Below are positions 50,961 through 61,540 of a stretch of DNA of 64,000 nucleotides, piece by piece. A program made the translations under genes and the position numbers. The stretch covers positions 186,001 through 250,000 of the forward strand of contig NZ_BBXF01000002.1 of the NCBI RefSeq assembly GCF_001570585.1, given 5' to 3'. How positions within the stretch are numbered: the first letter of the stretch is position 1; the number at the start of each line of letters is the position of its first letter. The DNA is from Herbidospora daliensis. Its GTDB lineage: Bacteria; Actinomycetota; Actinomycetes; Streptosporangiales; Streptosporangiaceae. The notes below the pieces were generated by a model. The model saw only the letters and a program-made list of their open reading frames with translations. It ran no database searches and was not told where the DNA came from.

Positions 50961-53660
50961 GTGAACTCCTTGATCGGGCGCGGCGCCGAGACCGCGCGTC
51001 TCGAAGCGCTCGTCGACGCCATCCGCGAGCAGGGCGACGCGCTGGTGGTGCGGGGCGCGCCCGGGATCGGCAAGTCGGCACTGCTGGCGGTCGCCGCGGC
51101 CCGCGCACGGTCGGGCGAGGTGACCGTGTCGAGCACCTCCGGCGTCCAGAGCGAGACGCACCTGCCGTTCGCGGGGCTCTACCAGCTCGTGCACCCCCTG
51201 CTCGGATCGGCCGACGACCTGCCCGCCCGCCAGCGCGACGCCCTTTTGGGCGCCTTCGGCATGGTGGACGTGAGCTCTCCCGAGCCGTTCCTCATCGCCT
51301 TGGCCGTGCTCAACCTGCTCGGCGAAGCGGCGGCCGACCAGCCGCTGCTCATGATCGTGGACGACGTGCAGTGGCTCGACCGGCCCACCACCGAGGTGCT
51401 CGGCTTCGTGGCCCGGCGGGTGCGGTCGGAGCCGATCGTGCTGCTGCTGGCCGTCCGCGACGGCCACCCGACCAGTCTCGACGACGGCGACGTCGCCGAG
51501 TTGCGGCTGACCGGGCTGGGCCCGCACGACGCCGAGAAGCTGCTCGACTCGCGGGCCCCCGCGCTGCCGGTCGGCATGCGCTGGCGGGTGCTGGCCGAGG
51601 CGGCGGGCAACCCGCTGGCCCTGGTGGAGCTGCCCCGGGCGCTGGCGGCGGCGTCCACGGGCAATCTGGAGTTCCTGCCGCTGACCGCCCGTCTGGAGCG
51701 CGCCTTCGCCGCCCGCCTGGCGTTGTTGCCGCCCGGCACCCGGCTGCTGCTGCTGGCCGCCGCCGCCAACGACGGGCCCGACCTGGCCGCCGCGCTCAGG
51801 GCCGCCGCCATCGTCGCGGGCGCCGGGACCACCGCTCACGCGCTGCTCCCGGCCGTGGAGGCCGGGCTGGTCAGGGCGGACGCCGACGGCATCCACTTCC
51901 ACCATCCGCTGGTGCGCTCGGCCGTCTACCAGAAGGCCGGGCCGGCCGACCGCCTGGCCGTGCACGCCGCCTTGGCCGAGGTCCACGAGGCCAGCCCCGA
52001 CCGCAGGACCTGGCACCGCGCCGCCGCCATCGTCCACCGGGACGACTCAGTCGCCGCCGAGCTGGAGCAGGTCGCCGCCCGCGCCCGGCGGCGCGGCGCG
52101 ATCACCGTGGCGGTGTCGGCGCTGCGCCGGGCAGCCGAGGTGAGCGAGGACCCGGGCGGCCGGGTCGAACGGCTGCTGCGCGCCGCCGAACTCTGCTTCG
52201 AGCTGGGCCGGACCGGCCAGATCGCCGAGCTGGTGGCGCTGGCCGAACCCGAACTGGAGGGCGACCGCCAGCAGGCCCGGCTGACGTGGCTGAAGGAGGT
52301 GCTCGAAGAGAACCGCCACGAAGGGCCTCCCCGCATCAAGCGGCTCATCGCCGCCGCCGAGAGCGCCGCCGACCGCACCCTCGCGCTCAACTTCCTGCGC
52401 GCCGCCGCGCTGCGCTGCTGGTGGACCGACTCCGGCTGGGACCTGCGCCAGCAGGTGGTCACCATGGCCCAGCGGGTGGCCGACGGGCCCGACGACCCGG
52501 AGCTGCTGCAGATCCTGGCCACCGTCAGCCCCGTCGAGAGCGGGGCCCTGGTGGTGGAGCGGCTGACCGCGCTGCGCGGCCGGCGTTTCGAGGCGCCCAC
52601 GGCCAGGATCCTCGGCACGGCCGGCAGCGCGATGGGCGCCCACGACCTGGCGGTGCCGTTCCTCAACGCGGCCATCGCCGACCTGCGCGCCCAGGGCCGC
52701 CTGGGCCTGCTCGCCCAAGCGCTGGTCTCGCTGGTCTGGAGCCTGCTGTTCTGCGGCGACGCGCCGGGCGCGCTGCTGGCCGCCGAGGAGGCCGAGCGAC
52801 TGGCCCGCGAGACCGGGCAGACCCGCTGGCAGTCCGCCGCCTACGCCGGGCAGGCGATGGTCGCCGGGTTCCGCGGCGAGGAGGCGCAGGGCGTCGCGCT
52901 GGCCGCCGAGAGCCAGCGCACCCTCGGCGCCCGCGCCCACAGTTCCGCCGCGGCGCTCATCGCGCACGCCCGGGGCGTGATCGCACTGGGCGCCGGACGC
53001 CACGAGGACGCCTACGGCCACCTGCGCCGCCTGTTCGACCCGGCCGACGTCGCCTTCCACCCCGTGACCCGGTTGTGGGCCATCGCCGACCTGGTCGACG
53101 CCGCGCTGCCCGCCCACCGCGACGAGATCGCGCCGCTGCTGGCCGAGGCCGAGGAGATCGCCACCCGGACCCCCGCCTCCCTGCTGCACCAGGGCCTGCG
53201 CTACGCGCGGGCGCTGCTGGCCGACGACGAACGCCTCTACCAGGAAGCCCTCAACGCCGAACCGTGGCCTATTGGCCGGGCCCGGCTGACGTTCGCCTAC
53301 GGGGTCTGGTTGCGCCGCCGCCGCCGGATCCAGGAGGCCCGGGTGCCGCTGCGCACCGCGCGCGACTCCTTCGACGCGCTCGGCCTGCTGGCGTGGGGCG
53401 AGAAGGCGCGGCAGGAGTTGCGCGCGGCGGGCGAGGTCAGCGACCTGCGCGTGTCGAGTGGGGTCGACCGGCTGACGCCGCAGGAGCTGCACATCGCCCG
53501 GCTGGCCGCGAACGGGTTGTCGAACCGGGAGATCGGCCAGCAGCTCTACCTGTCGCACCGCACCGTCAGCACCCACCTCTACCGGCTGTTCCGCAAACTC
53601 GGCATCACCGCGCGCGGGCAACTGCGCGACGCACTGGGTCCGTCAGCGTACGTCGGCTGA
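50961..53660 (+). CDS. LAL-type LuxR-family regulator 1
   Basis: An 899-residue LAL protein. N-terminal AAA ATPase with Walker [13 protein letters not shown] (about 36-47) and Walker [13 protein letters not shown]; a long helical TPR-like middle (about 300-820); C-terminal LuxR helix-turn-helix ([45 protein letters not shown]). LAL proteins are signal-responsive activators. The GTG is preceded by GGGAGGAG at seven bases. It is the first of three LAL genes in a row and is divergent from the inactive-looking hydrolase, a probable target. Confidence 0.92.
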   Translation: MNSLIGRGAETARLEALVDAIREQGDALVVRGAPGIGKSALLAVAAARARSGEVTVSSTSGVQSETHLPFAGLYQLVHPLLGSADDLPARQRDALLGAFGMVDVSSPEPFLIALAVLNLLGEAAADQPLLMIVDDVQWLDRPTTEVLGFVARRVRSEPIVLLLAVRDGHPTSLDDGDVAELRLTGLGPHDAEKLLDSRAPALPVGMRWRVLAEAAGNPLALVELPRALAAASTGNLEFLPLTARLERAFAARLALLPPGTRLLLLAAAANDGPDLAAALRAAAIVAGAGTTAHALLPAVEAGLVRADADGIHFHHPLVRSAVYQKAGPADRLAVHAALAEVHEASPDRRTWHRAAAIVHRDDSVAAELEQVAARARRRGAITVAVSALRRAAEVSEDPGGRVERLLRAAELCFELGRTGQIAELVALAEPELEGDRQQARLTWLKEVLEENRHEGPPRIKRLIAAAESAADRTLALNFLRAAALRCWWTDSGWDLRQQVVTMAQRVADGPDDPELLQILATVSPVESGALVVERLTALRGRRFEAPTARILGTAGSAMGAHDLAVPFLNAAIADLRAQGRLGLLAQALVSLVWSLLFCGDAPGALLAAEEAERLARETGQTRWQSAAYAGQAMVAGFRGEEAQGVALAAESQRTLGARAHSSAAALIAHARGVIALGAGRHEDAYGHLRRLFDPADVAFHPVTRLWAIADLVDAALPAHRDEIAPLLAEAEEIATRTPASLLHQGLRYARALLADDERLYQEALNAEPWPIGRARLTFAYGVWLRRRRRIQEARVPLRTARDSFDALGLLAWGEKARQELRAAGEVSDLRVSSGVDRLTPQELHIARLAANGLSNREIGQQLYLSHRTVSTHLYRLFRKLGITARGQLRDALGPSAYVG

Positions 53661-53662
53661 CG
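53641..53662. other. Hairpin at the end of LAL 1
   Basis: Arms CGTCAGC and GCTGACG separated by eight bases, spanning the stop codon of the first LAL gene. There is no T-tract; it may attenuate read-through into LAL 2 or be chance. Confidence 0.3.
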
Positions 53663-53734
53663 GATGCCGCCCGGGGGCGGCGGCGCATAGCGTCGCTTGC
53701 GCCGGGTGTCGGCGTTTCGGGAGAGGTGCTCTGC

Positions 53735-56479
53735 ATGGTGCCGGGCGGCACGCCCAGGGGAATCATCGGACGGGCCGGCGAGCGGGCGGCGCTCGACCGT
53801 TTCGTGGCCACCGTCCGCAACGGCTTCAGCGGGGTCGTCCTACTGCGCGGCGACGCCGGCATCGGCAAGACCGCGCTGCTCGACTACGTGTCCGAGAAGG
53901 CGCTGTCCTCCGCGAGGGTCGCCCGGGTCGCGGGGGTGCAGGAGGAGGCGGCGTTCGCGTACGCCGCGCTGCACCGCCTGCTGATCCCCTTCCTGCACCG
54001 GCACGACCGGCTGATGCCCACCCAGGCGCGGGCCCTGCGGGTGGCGTTCGGGCTGGCCGAGGGGCCGCCGCCGGACCGGTTCCTGGTCGGCCTGGCCACG
54101 CTGAGCCTGCTGGCCGACATGGCCGCCGAGCAGCCGATCCTGTTGTGCGTCGACGACGCGCAGTGGCTCGACGGCGAATCGCTCACGGTGCTGGCCTTCG
54201 TGGCCCGCCGGGCGCACGCCGACGGCATCGGGCTGGCCTTCGGCATGCGTACCGAACTGCCGGGCCTCGACGGGCTGCCGGTGACCGAGCTGACCGGGCT
54301 GCCCGAACCGGAGGCGCTCGAACTGCTGCGCGCCACCGTCGACGGCACCCTCGACGAACGGGTCGCCGCCCGGATCGTGGCCGCCACCTCCGGCAACCCG
54401 CTCGCCCTCACCGACCTCGGCAGGGAGCTGACGTCGGAGCAGCTCAAAGGCGGTCGTTCGCTGCCCGACCCGCTGCCGATCGGCAGCCGGCTGGAGGAGC
54501 TCTACCTCCGGCAGATGCGCGACCTGCCGCCCGACACGCAGGCCTGGCTGCTGCTGGCCGCCGCCGAACCGGGCGGCGACCTGGCCTACATCACCGCCGC
54601 CGCCGAGGCGCTCGGGCTGGGGCCGGCCGCGACCGCGCCGGCCGAGTCGGCCCGGCTGCTCTCCGTGGGCGTGACCGCCGTGTTCCGCCATCCGCTGATC
54701 CGCTCGGCGGTCTACGGCGGCGCGACCAGCGTGGCGCGCCGGCACGCCCACCGCGCGCTGGCCGAGGCGACGACGCGGCCCGCCGACGTCGACCGGCGGG
54801 CCTGGCACCTGGCCGCGGCGTGCCTGCTGCCCGACGAGCAGGTCGCGGCCGAGCTCGAACGGTCGGCCGACCGGGCGGGGGCACGCGGCGGCCACGCCGC
54901 CCGCGCCACCTACCTGGCCAGGGCCGCCGAGCTCACCCCGCAGGGCCCGTGCCGCGACCGGCGCAGGGTCTCCGCCGCCGAGGCCGCCTTCCTCGGGGGC
55001 GCGCCCATGCAGGCCCAGACCCTGCTCGACACCCTCGACCGCGACTCCCTCGACGCCGTCATCCGGGGCCGGGCGCTGATCGTCGGCGGCGGCGCCTCCT
55101 TCGCGATGGGCCTGCCCGGCTCGTTCGCGACCGCCTCCGCGATGTTCCTGGAGGCCGCCCGCGCGTTCACCGGAGTCGCCCCCGAGCTCGCGGGCGACGC
55201 GGTGCTGCGGGCCGCCGAACGCGCGGTGACCGCCGAGCACCTGATGACCGGCACCACCCTCACCGAGATCGCCAAGGCCGCCCAGTCGCTCGCCCCCGCC
55301 GACCCGGTCCTGGCGGCCTTCACCGTCCTGGTCCTGGACGGCTACGAGGCGGCCGTGCCGTATCTGCGCCGCGCCGCCGGACGCATGCTCGACACGGCGA
55401 CCTCCGACGACGAGGTGCTGCTCAAGGCCATGCTGACCGTCACCATGTCGATGGTCCTCTGGGACGACGACGTCGAGGAGGCCCTCTTCCGGCGCATCGG
55501 CGACGTGGCCCGCCGGACGGGCTCCCTGTTCAACCTCGACACCTCCCTGTACGCCTGGTCGATGCAGGAGACCATCCTGGGCAACCTCGACCGGGCCGAC
55601 GCGCTGATCGTCCAGTGCCACCAGATCAGGTCGGCGATGGGCGCGAGCGAGGACCTGTGGGAGGTCTACCGCCACCCCGAGCTGCTGGCCCGGCGGCAGG
55701 TCGAGCACCTGGAGATCCGCCTGGCCCGGACGGCGGAGGCCGCCTCCGCGCTGGGCCTGGGCGCGATCGAGGCGCAGGTCCGCATCGCGGGCGCCCTCTC
55801 CGCACTGGGCCGGGGCGACTACCCCCAGGCGAGCGACGCCCTGCGGCGGCTCGTCGACACCGACGGCCTGGGCGCGCACAGCCGCGTGCTGCCCGACCTG
55901 GTCGAGGCGGCGCTGCGTTCGGGCGACCGGGCGCTGGCCGAGCGGGCGCTGGAGACCCTCACCCGCCGCGCCACCGCCAGCGGCGCGCCCCGCGCCCTGG
56001 GTGTGCTGGCCTTCTCGGCGGCGCTGCTCGCCGACGACGACCACGCCGAACCGCTCTACGGGCAGGCGCTGGACCACCTCGGCGGCCTGCCCGCCCCGAG
56101 CGACCTGGGCCGCGCCCACCTGCTCTACGGCGAGTGGCTGCGCCGCCGCAAACGCCGCCGCGACGCCCGCCACCACCTGCGCGCCGCGCTCACCCTCTTC
56201 GAGGAGAACGGCCTGGTGGGCTTCGCCGCCCGCGCCCGTACGGAGCTCGCGGCCACCGGCGAGCACGCCCGCGCCCGCTCCACCGGGGCCGAATCCGACC
56301 TCACCCCGCAGGAGCTCACCATCGCGACCCTGGCCAGGGGCGGCGCCACCAACCCCGAGATCGCCGGGCAGCTGTTCCTGTCGGCCAACACGGTCGACTA
56401 CCACCTCCGCAAGATCTTCCGGAAGCTCGGCGTCAGCTCGCGCCGCCAGCTCAAGGAGGTCCTCGAAGACAGGTCGTGA
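53735..56479 (+). CDS. LAL-type LuxR-family regulator 2
   Basis: A 914-residue LAL protein. Walker [14 protein letters not shown], Walker [15 protein letters not shown], helical middle, and C-terminal LuxR domain ([55 protein letters not shown]). The DNA-binding domain is closer to LAL 3 than to LAL 1, so 2 and 3 probably share a more recent ancestor. The ATG at 53735 has GGGAGAGG about eight bases upstream. The reading frame stays open far upstream through LAL 1, but that is a G+C effect, not a fusion. Confidence 0.92.
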   Translation: MVPGGTPRGIIGRAGERAALDRFVATVRNGFSGVVLLRGDAGIGKTALLDYVSEKALSSARVARVAGVQEEAAFAYAALHRLLIPFLHRHDRLMPTQARALRVAFGLAEGPPPDRFLVGLATLSLLADMAAEQPILLCVDDAQWLDGESLTVLAFVARRAHADGIGLAFGMRTELPGLDGLPVTELTGLPEPEALELLRATVDGTLDERVAARIVAATSGNPLALTDLGRELTSEQLKGGRSLPDPLPIGSRLEELYLRQMRDLPPDTQAWLLLAAAEPGGDLAYITAAAEALGLGPAATAPAESARLLSVGVTAVFRHPLIRSAVYGGATSVARRHAHRALAEATTRPADVDRRAWHLAAACLLPDEQVAAELERSADRAGARGGHAARATYLARAAELTPQGPCRDRRRVSAAEAAFLGGAPMQAQTLLDTLDRDSLDAVIRGRALIVGGGASFAMGLPGSFATASAMFLEAARAFTGVAPELAGDAVLRAAERAVTAEHLMTGTTLTEIAKAAQSLAPADPVLAAFTVLVLDGYEAAVPYLRRAAGRMLDTATSDDEVLLKAMLTVTMSMVLWDDDVEEALFRRIGDVARRTGSLFNLDTSLYAWSMQETILGNLDRADALIVQCHQIRSAMGASEDLWEVYRHPELLARRQVEHLEIRLARTAEAASALGLGAIEAQVRIAGALSALGRGDYPQASDALRRLVDTDGLGAHSRVLPDLVEAALRSGDRALAERALETLTRRATASGAPRALGVLAFSAALLADDDHAEPLYGQALDHLGGLPAPSDLGRAHLLYGEWLRRRKRRRDARHHLRAALTLFEENGLVGFAARARTELAATGEHARARSTGAESDLTPQELTIATLARGGATNPEIAGQLFLSANTVDYHLRKIFRKLGVSSRRQLKEVLEDRS

Positions 56480-56485
56480 CTACGC
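56478..56485 (+). promoter_or_regulatory. Partial copy (8 bases) of the shared motif, downstream of LAL 2
   Basis: GACTACGC lies at the stop codon of LAL 2, 73 bases before the hydrolase start. It matches the first eight bases of the 13-base motif found after LAL 3 and before the HNH gene. Confidence 0.3.
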
Positions 56486-56557
56486 GGTCCACGGGATTAG
56501 AACGGGCACGGCCTCCCTCAGCATGGCATCACCCGACCCCCACAGAGAGCGGCTCAC

Positions 56558-57352
56558 ATGAGACCCGACACGATCGTCCTCGTCCACGGCTTCTGGGTCA
56601 CGCCCCGCAGCTGGGAGCACTGGATCACGCACTACGAGGCCAAGGGCTTCCGCGTCCTGGCCCCCGGCTACCCGGGCTTCGAGGTCGAGGTCGAGGCCCT
56701 GCGCGCCGACCCGACGCCGATCGTCGACCTGCGGGTGCCGCAGATCATCGAGAAGCTCGAAGGCGTGCTCGACGGCCTCGACAGCAAGCCGATCATCATC
56801 GGCCACTCGGCCGGCGGCGCGTTCACCCAGATCCTGCTCGACCACGGCTACGGCGCGGCCGGCGTCGCCCTCAACTCCGCCCCCACCGAAGGCGTGCGCG
56901 TCGTCCCCCTGACCCAGGTCAAGTCGACCTTCCCGGTCCTGAAGAGCCCGGCCAACCACCACAAGGCCGTGCCGATCGAGTACGACCAGTGGAAGTACGC
57001 CTTCACCAACACCTTCCCCGAAGACGAGTCCCGCGCCCTCTACGAGCGCTACGCCATCCCCGTGTCCGGCCGCATCCTGTGGGACAGCGTCCTGGCCAAC
57101 TTCCAGCCCGGCAAACAGGCCGTCGCCGTCGACTACCACAACGACGACCGGGCGCCCCTGCTCTTCGTCTCAGCCGGCGAAGACCACATCATGCCCCCGG
57201 CCATCCAGAACTCCAACGCCAAGCACTACAAGTCCAAGACGATCACCGAGCTCAAGCACTACGACGGCTACCCCCACCTGCTGCCCGCCGCCCCCGGCTG
57301 GCAGGCCATCGCGGACGAGGTCCTCGAATGGGCCCTCGACCACGCGAAGTGA
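56558..57352 (+). CDS. Alpha/beta-fold hydrolase
   Basis: A 264-residue protein with the triad visible: Ser84 in IGHSAGGAF, Asp in SAGEDHIMPP and His in DGYPHLLP. The start TIVLVHGFWVTPRSWEHW is typical of single-domain esterase-like hydrolases. Substrate unknown. It follows LAL 2 by 78 bases and carries a terminator directly after it, so it is likely the target operon of LAL 2 or LAL 3. No signal peptide is seen, so it acts in the cytoplasm. Confidence 0.9.
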   Translation: MRPDTIVLVHGFWVTPRSWEHWITHYEAKGFRVLAPGYPGFEVEVEALRADPTPIVDLRVPQIIEKLEGVLDGLDSKPIIIGHSAGGAFTQILLDHGYGAAGVALNSAPTEGVRVVPLTQVKSTFPVLKSPANHHKAVPIEYDQWKYAFTNTFPEDESRALYERYAIPVSGRILWDSVLANFQPGKQAVAVDYHNDDRAPLLFVSAGEDHIMPPAIQNSNAKHYKSKTITELKHYDGYPHLLPAAPGWQAIADEVLEWALDHAK

Positions 57353-57363
57353 CCCGGCGGACG

Positions 57364-57386
57364 AGGCCCGCCCGGTACGCGGGCCT
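57364..57386 (+). terminator. Rho-independent-like terminator after the hydrolase
   Basis: Arms AGGCCCGC and GCGGGCCT with a seven-base loop, followed by TTCTCC. It begins 12 bases after the hydrolase stop and ends 22 bases before the third LAL gene, separating the two units. Confidence 0.62.
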
Positions 57387-57407
57387 TCTCCACTAACGTA
57401 CGTTCCC

Positions 57408-60134
57408 GTGTTCGAGCTGTTGGGCCGGGAGGACGAGCAGCGGCGGCTGCACCAGCTGCTCGCCTCCGCCCGCAACGGTCGCGGCGGGTCGTCGCTGATC
57501 ACGGGTGAACCGGGGATCGGCAAGACGGCGCTGCTCGAGTCGGTCACCGCCGGTCCGACCGGCCTGACGCTGTTCCGCCTCGACGGCTTCGAGTCGGAGA
57601 TGGCGTTGCCGTTCGCGGCCGTCCACCGGCTGACGATCCCGCTGAGCGCGTACCTCCCGTCGTTGTCCGGACGCCACCGCGAGGCGATCCGCGTCGCCTC
57701 GGGTCTCGCCGAGGGCCCGCCGCCCGACCGGTTCCTGGTCGGGCTCGGCGTGCTCGGGCTGTTCGCGGCGGCCGCCGCCGCGAACCCCGTGGTCTGCGCC
57801 GTGGACGACGCCCACCTGCTCGACCAGGAGAGCCTCGACGTCATGGCGTTCGTGGCCCGGCGCATCGCGGTCGAGCCGGTCGCGTTGTTGTTCACCGCCC
57901 GCGACGAGCAGGGCGTCGCCGCCCGGCTCGCCGGGGTGCCCGAACTCCCGCTCCAGGGGCTCGCCCAGGAGCCCGCGACCGCGCTGCTGCTGCGCTCGTT
58001 GTCGGCCCCGATCGACCCCGCGTCGGCGGCGGCCGTCGCCCGCGCCTCCGGCGGCAACCCGCTCGCCCTGATCGACCTGGCGGAGCAGGCCCGCGACCTG
58101 ACCTGCCTCGGCCTGTCGGCCACGACCCCGATGCCGGTGGGCCGGCGGCTGGAGGCGTACTACGCCGACCGGGTCGCCCAGGCCGACCCGCAGGTGCGCC
58201 AGTGGGCGCTGCTGGCCGCCGCCGACACCACGAGCACCCTCGGGCTGATCGACTCCGCCGCCCGCACGCTCGGCCTGGGCGAGGACGTCGCCGACCGGGC
58301 CGACGCCGCCGGGCTGATCGAGCTCCGCGACTCCGTCCGCTTCCGCCACCCGCTGGTCCGCAGCGCCGTCTACAACGCCGCGTCCAGCGCCGACCGCCGC
58401 CGTGCCCACCGGGCTCTGGCCAGGGCGGCCGACGACCTCGGCATGGTCGAGCAGGAGTCGTGGCACTCGGCCAAGGCCACGCTCGGCATCGACGCGACGG
58501 TCGCCGACCGGCTGGAGCACAGCGCCGACCTGGCCGCCCGCCGGGGCGGGCTGGCCTCCCGGGCCAGCATCCTCACCATGGCGGCCGACCTGACCCCGCC
58601 CGGCCCGGTCAGGGACGCGCGTCTCGCCGGCGCGGCCGAGGCGGCGCTGGCGGTCGGAGCCGTCCAGACGGCGGGCGAGCTGCTCACCCGGATCGACGTC
58701 GCGGCGGCCGACCCGGTCTCCCGGGGCCGGGTGCTGGTGGTGCGCCACGCGCTCGGGCTGTTCGCCGCCGACCCCGCCGTGTTGCGCTCGGCCACGGCGG
58801 GCCTGGTCGAGGCGGCCGACGCGTTCCACGGCCACGACCTCGAACGCGAGCAGCGCACCCTGCTGAAGGCGTTCGAGTTCTGCGCCACCACCGACCGGCT
58901 GACCCCCGACGCCGTCCGCCGGGAGCTGGGCGCGCGCATCGAGACCGGTGCGGCCTCGGGCGGCGGCCCGGCCGCGACGATCCTGGCCGGTCTCGGCGCG
59001 CTCATGTCCCGCCCGCACACCGAGGCGGTGCCGCTGGTCCGGGCCGCGTTCGACGCGCTGCTGGCGCTGCCCGGCGACGAGCTGATGCACATGGGGTCGG
59101 CCATCGCCGCGCTCGGCACCTACCTCTGGGACGACGCGGGCCGCCGCGCCGGGCTGAGCAGGGCCGCCGAGGCGGCGCGGGAGGCGGGCGCGCTCCAGGC
59201 CCTCGACACGCTGCTCTGGGTCACCTCGCTGGCCGAGCTCACCGGCGGCACGGTCCGGCACGCCCAGGAGGCCATGGAACACGTCCGCGAGGGGCGGCTG
59301 GCCATGGGCTACGACGCCGAGCACGTCGCCAACGCCGCCCTGATGGCCTGGACCGGCGCGCCCCGCGAGGTCGTCCAGGCCATCGCCGACGGGGCCGACG
59401 CCGTCGGCTTCGGCGGGGTCGGCGCGTCGGCCGTGCACGCCCTGGCCCTGCGCGACCTCTCCGAGGGCAACTACCGCGACGCCCACACCCGGCTCAAGCC
59501 CCTGATCGCCGACCCGTTCTTCCAGGTCACCCCCACCCAGTACGCCGACTTCGTCGAAGCGGCCGTGCGCAGCGGCCACCCCGGCGAGGCCCGCCCCCTG
59601 GTCGCCCTGCTGCGGGAGTCGGCCGAGGCCACCGGTTCATCGTGGTGCCGGGGCGTGGCCACCCGCGCCGAGGCGCTGACCAGCGACGACGACACCGCCG
59701 AGGCCGGTTTCACCGCCTCCCTGCGGGCCCTCGCCCCGACGTGCGCCCAGATCGACCTCGCCCGGACCCATCTCCTGTACGGGGAATGGCTGCGCCGCAT
59801 GCGCCGCCGCAGGGAGGCGGGGGAACAGCTCCAGCACGCGGTCGCCCTCTTCGAGCAGAGCGGCGCGCACCTGTTCATTCCCCGGGCGCGGACGGGCCTG
59901 GAGGCGGTCGGCCTGAAACCCGCCGCCGCGGCCGATCCCGGCACCTGCGAGCTGACCCCGCAGGAGTTCACGATCGCCCGGCTGGCCGCCCTCGGCCACA
60001 CCAACCCGGAGATCGCCACGGCGCTGTTCATCAGCGTCAACACCGTCGACTACCACCTGCGCAAGATCTTCAAGCGGCTCGGCGTCTCCTCCCGCCGGCA
60101 GCTGGTCGACAAGCTCAAGATCGCGGTGACCTGA
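57408..60134 (+). CDS. LAL-type LuxR-family regulator 3
   Basis: A 908-residue LAL protein. Walker [14 protein letters not shown], Walker B VVCAVDDAHLLDQES, helical TPR-like middle, LuxR domain ([55 protein letters not shown]). The segment [15 protein letters not shown] near residue 104 is shared with LAL 2 (which has [17 protein letters not shown]), confirming close kinship. The GTG start is taken from the conserved FELLGREDE beginning; the first helix would be lost with later starts. Followed 82 bases later by another alpha/beta hydrolase. Confidence 0.92.
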   Translation: MFELLGREDEQRRLHQLLASARNGRGGSSLITGEPGIGKTALLESVTAGPTGLTLFRLDGFESEMALPFAAVHRLTIPLSAYLPSLSGRHREAIRVASGLAEGPPPDRFLVGLGVLGLFAAAAAANPVVCAVDDAHLLDQESLDVMAFVARRIAVEPVALLFTARDEQGVAARLAGVPELPLQGLAQEPATALLLRSLSAPIDPASAAAVARASGGNPLALIDLAEQARDLTCLGLSATTPMPVGRRLEAYYADRVAQADPQVRQWALLAAADTTSTLGLIDSAARTLGLGEDVADRADAAGLIELRDSVRFRHPLVRSAVYNAASSADRRRAHRALARAADDLGMVEQESWHSAKATLGIDATVADRLEHSADLAARRGGLASRASILTMAADLTPPGPVRDARLAGAAEAALAVGAVQTAGELLTRIDVAAADPVSRGRVLVVRHALGLFAADPAVLRSATAGLVEAADAFHGHDLEREQRTLLKAFEFCATTDRLTPDAVRRELGARIETGAASGGGPAATILAGLGALMSRPHTEAVPLVRAAFDALLALPGDELMHMGSAIAALGTYLWDDAGRRAGLSRAAEAAREAGALQALDTLLWVTSLAELTGGTVRHAQEAMEHVREGRLAMGYDAEHVANAALMAWTGAPREVVQAIADGADAVGFGGVGASAVHALALRDLSEGNYRDAHTRLKPLIADPFFQVTPTQYADFVEAAVRSGHPGEARPLVALLRESAEATGSSWCRGVATRAEALTSDDDTAEAGFTASLRALAPTCAQIDLARTHLLYGEWLRRMRRRREAGEQLQHAVALFEQSGAHLFIPRARTGLEAVGLKPAAAADPGTCELTPQEFTIARLAALGHTNPEIATALFISVNTVDYHLRKIFKRLGVSSRRQLVDKLKIAVT

Positions 60135-60136
60135 AG

Positions 60137-60149
60137 GACTACGCAACGT
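60137..60149 (+). promoter_or_regulatory. 13-base motif shared with 19986-19998
   Basis: GACTACGCAACGT starts two bases after the LAL 3 stop and 67 bases before the next hydrolase start. Exact matches of this length at a gene boundary twice in 64 kb are not expected by chance. Confidence 0.4.
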
Positions 60150-60215
60150 GCGTGGTGCCTCACCCGCCACCGGCGGCCATGCTCGACTTCCGACCCATGT
60201 GAGAGGGAGGCCACG

Positions 60216-61055
60216 GTGTCCTTTGTCATCGCCGACGACGGTGCCCGCATCTTCTACCAGGACTGGGAGCTCGACGGCCCGCCCGTGCTGTTCAGCCACG
60301 GCTGGCCGCTGAACTCCGACGCCTGGGAGGCCGCCGCCCTCTTCGTGGCCGGCCACGGCCACCGCGCCGTCGCGCACGACCGGCGCGGCCACGGCCGGTC
60401 GTCGCGCACGTGGTTCGGCAACGACCTGGACACCTACGCCGACGACCTCGACTGCCTGATCGAGCACCTCGACCTGCGCGACCTCACCCTCGTCGGCCAC
60501 TCGGCCGGCGGCGGCGAGATCGTGCGCTACATCGGCCGCTACGGCACCGCCCGCGTCGCGCGGGTCATCCTGATCGGCGCGGTCCCGCCCGGGGACCTGC
60601 CGGTCGAGACGGTCGACGCCATCAGGGCAGGGGAACTGGCGAACCGGGGGCAGCTCTACCGCGACCTGGCCGACGGCCCCTTCTTCGGCCACAACCGGCG
60701 CGGCGACGTCGCGCAGGGCTTCAGGGACACGTTCTGGCTGCAGAGCATGGCCTGCGGCCACCGGGCCGCCTACGAGTCCATCGGCGCGTTCGCCACGACC
60801 GACTTCCGGCCTGATCTGGCGAAGATCGACGTCCCGACGCTGATCGTCCACGGAGACGACGACCAGATCGTGCCGGTCGAGGCCGGCGAGCGCTCAGCCG
60901 CGCTGATCGACGGCGCGGTCCTGAAGGTCTACGAAGGCGGTGGGCACGCGCTGCCCGACACCCACCGCGACCGGCTGCACGCCGACATCCTGGAGTTCGT
61001 CTCCGGAGGGGCTACAGCGGGTCGAGGATCGGAAAGCGGTCGCTCAGTTCGGTGA
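60216..61055 (+). CDS. Alpha/beta hydrolase, chloroperoxidase/esterase-like
   Basis: A 279-residue protein of the non-heme haloperoxidase-like hydrolase type. Ser96 lies in [11 protein letters not shown], the acid in [12 protein letters not shown] and the histidine in [25 protein letters not shown] is the oxyanion strand. These enzymes hydrolyse esters or act on peracids. GAGAGGGAGG lies before the GTG. A weakly similar C-terminal tail rich in Gly and Arg is an extension into the convergent STAS gene, which it overlaps by 44 bases. Confidence 0.9.
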   Translation: MSFVIADDGARIFYQDWELDGPPVLFSHGWPLNSDAWEAAALFVAGHGHRAVAHDRRGHGRSSRTWFGNDLDTYADDLDCLIEHLDLRDLTLVGHSAGGGEIVRYIGRYGTARVARVILIGAVPPGDLPVETVDAIRAGELANRGQLYRDLADGPFFGHNRRGDVAQGFRDTFWLQSMACGHRAAYESIGAFATTDFRPDLAKIDVPTLIVHGDDDQIVPVEAGERSAALIDGAVLKVYEGGGHALPDTHRDRLHADILEFVSGGATAGRGSESGRSVR

Positions 61056-61317
61056 TCCGCAACAACCGGGTCAGCTGCGGGGTGAGGCCGGTCAACGCCA
61101 GGGTCACGCCCCGCGAGCGGGCCCTGCCCTGCGCGTGGAGCAGCATCCCGAGCCCGCCCGCGCCGCAGAACGTCACCGCCGACAGGTCGAGGATGAGCAC
61201 CTCGGCGCTCTGGTCGACGGTGGCGAGAATGCGCCGGCGAAGGTCGGCGGTGGTGCAGACGTCGACGTCTCCGGACAGATACAAGATCGTGGGCGCCGTG
61301 GTTCCGAGCACGGTCAT
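61012..61317 (-). CDS. STAS-domain anti-sigma-factor antagonist without phospho-serine
   Basis: A 101-residue STAS protein: [19 protein letters not shown] and [20 protein letters not shown]. In SpoIIAA-type antagonists the loop reads DSSGLG with a phosphorylated serine; here C-G-A-G-G-L-G has neither the Asp nor the Ser, so kinase control is unlikely and the protein may be constitutively active or work by another route. The ATG at 61317 has GAGGAA eight bases upstream; an in-frame start 27 codons further up is disfavoured. The 223-base gap upstream holds no clear gene. Confidence 0.85.
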   Translation of the reverse strand: MTVLGTTAPTILYLSGDVDVCTTADLRRRILATVDQSAEVLILDLSAVTFCGAGGLGMLLHAQGRARSRGVTLALTGLTPQLTRLLRITELSDRFPILDPL

Positions 61318-61540
61318 TACGGAACTTCCTCGTGAGTCGTAGGGCGGCCGAAAGCCCCGCTCGGGGGGAAACAACGTCAAGGCCGCACAGGCTGACATCA
61401 GTCGTGGTTCGCCGGGGGCGACGCCGACCTGAATGCCAACGCTCGAAAAGTCCTCGGTGACTTCACCATATCCCAGGACTTCCGGAATGCGGTGATTGCG
61501 AAAGTCGAGATTAGGGGTGGTGATCGGAAAGAACCCGTCT

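Noticed and set aside
50696-56479. A single open frame of 1927 codons across two LAL genes
   Set aside because: Its first half is an out-of-frame, Arg/Gly/Pro-rich reading of LAL 1. The frame stays open only because stop codons are rare at this G+C. LAL 2 has its own start and ribosome site at 53735.
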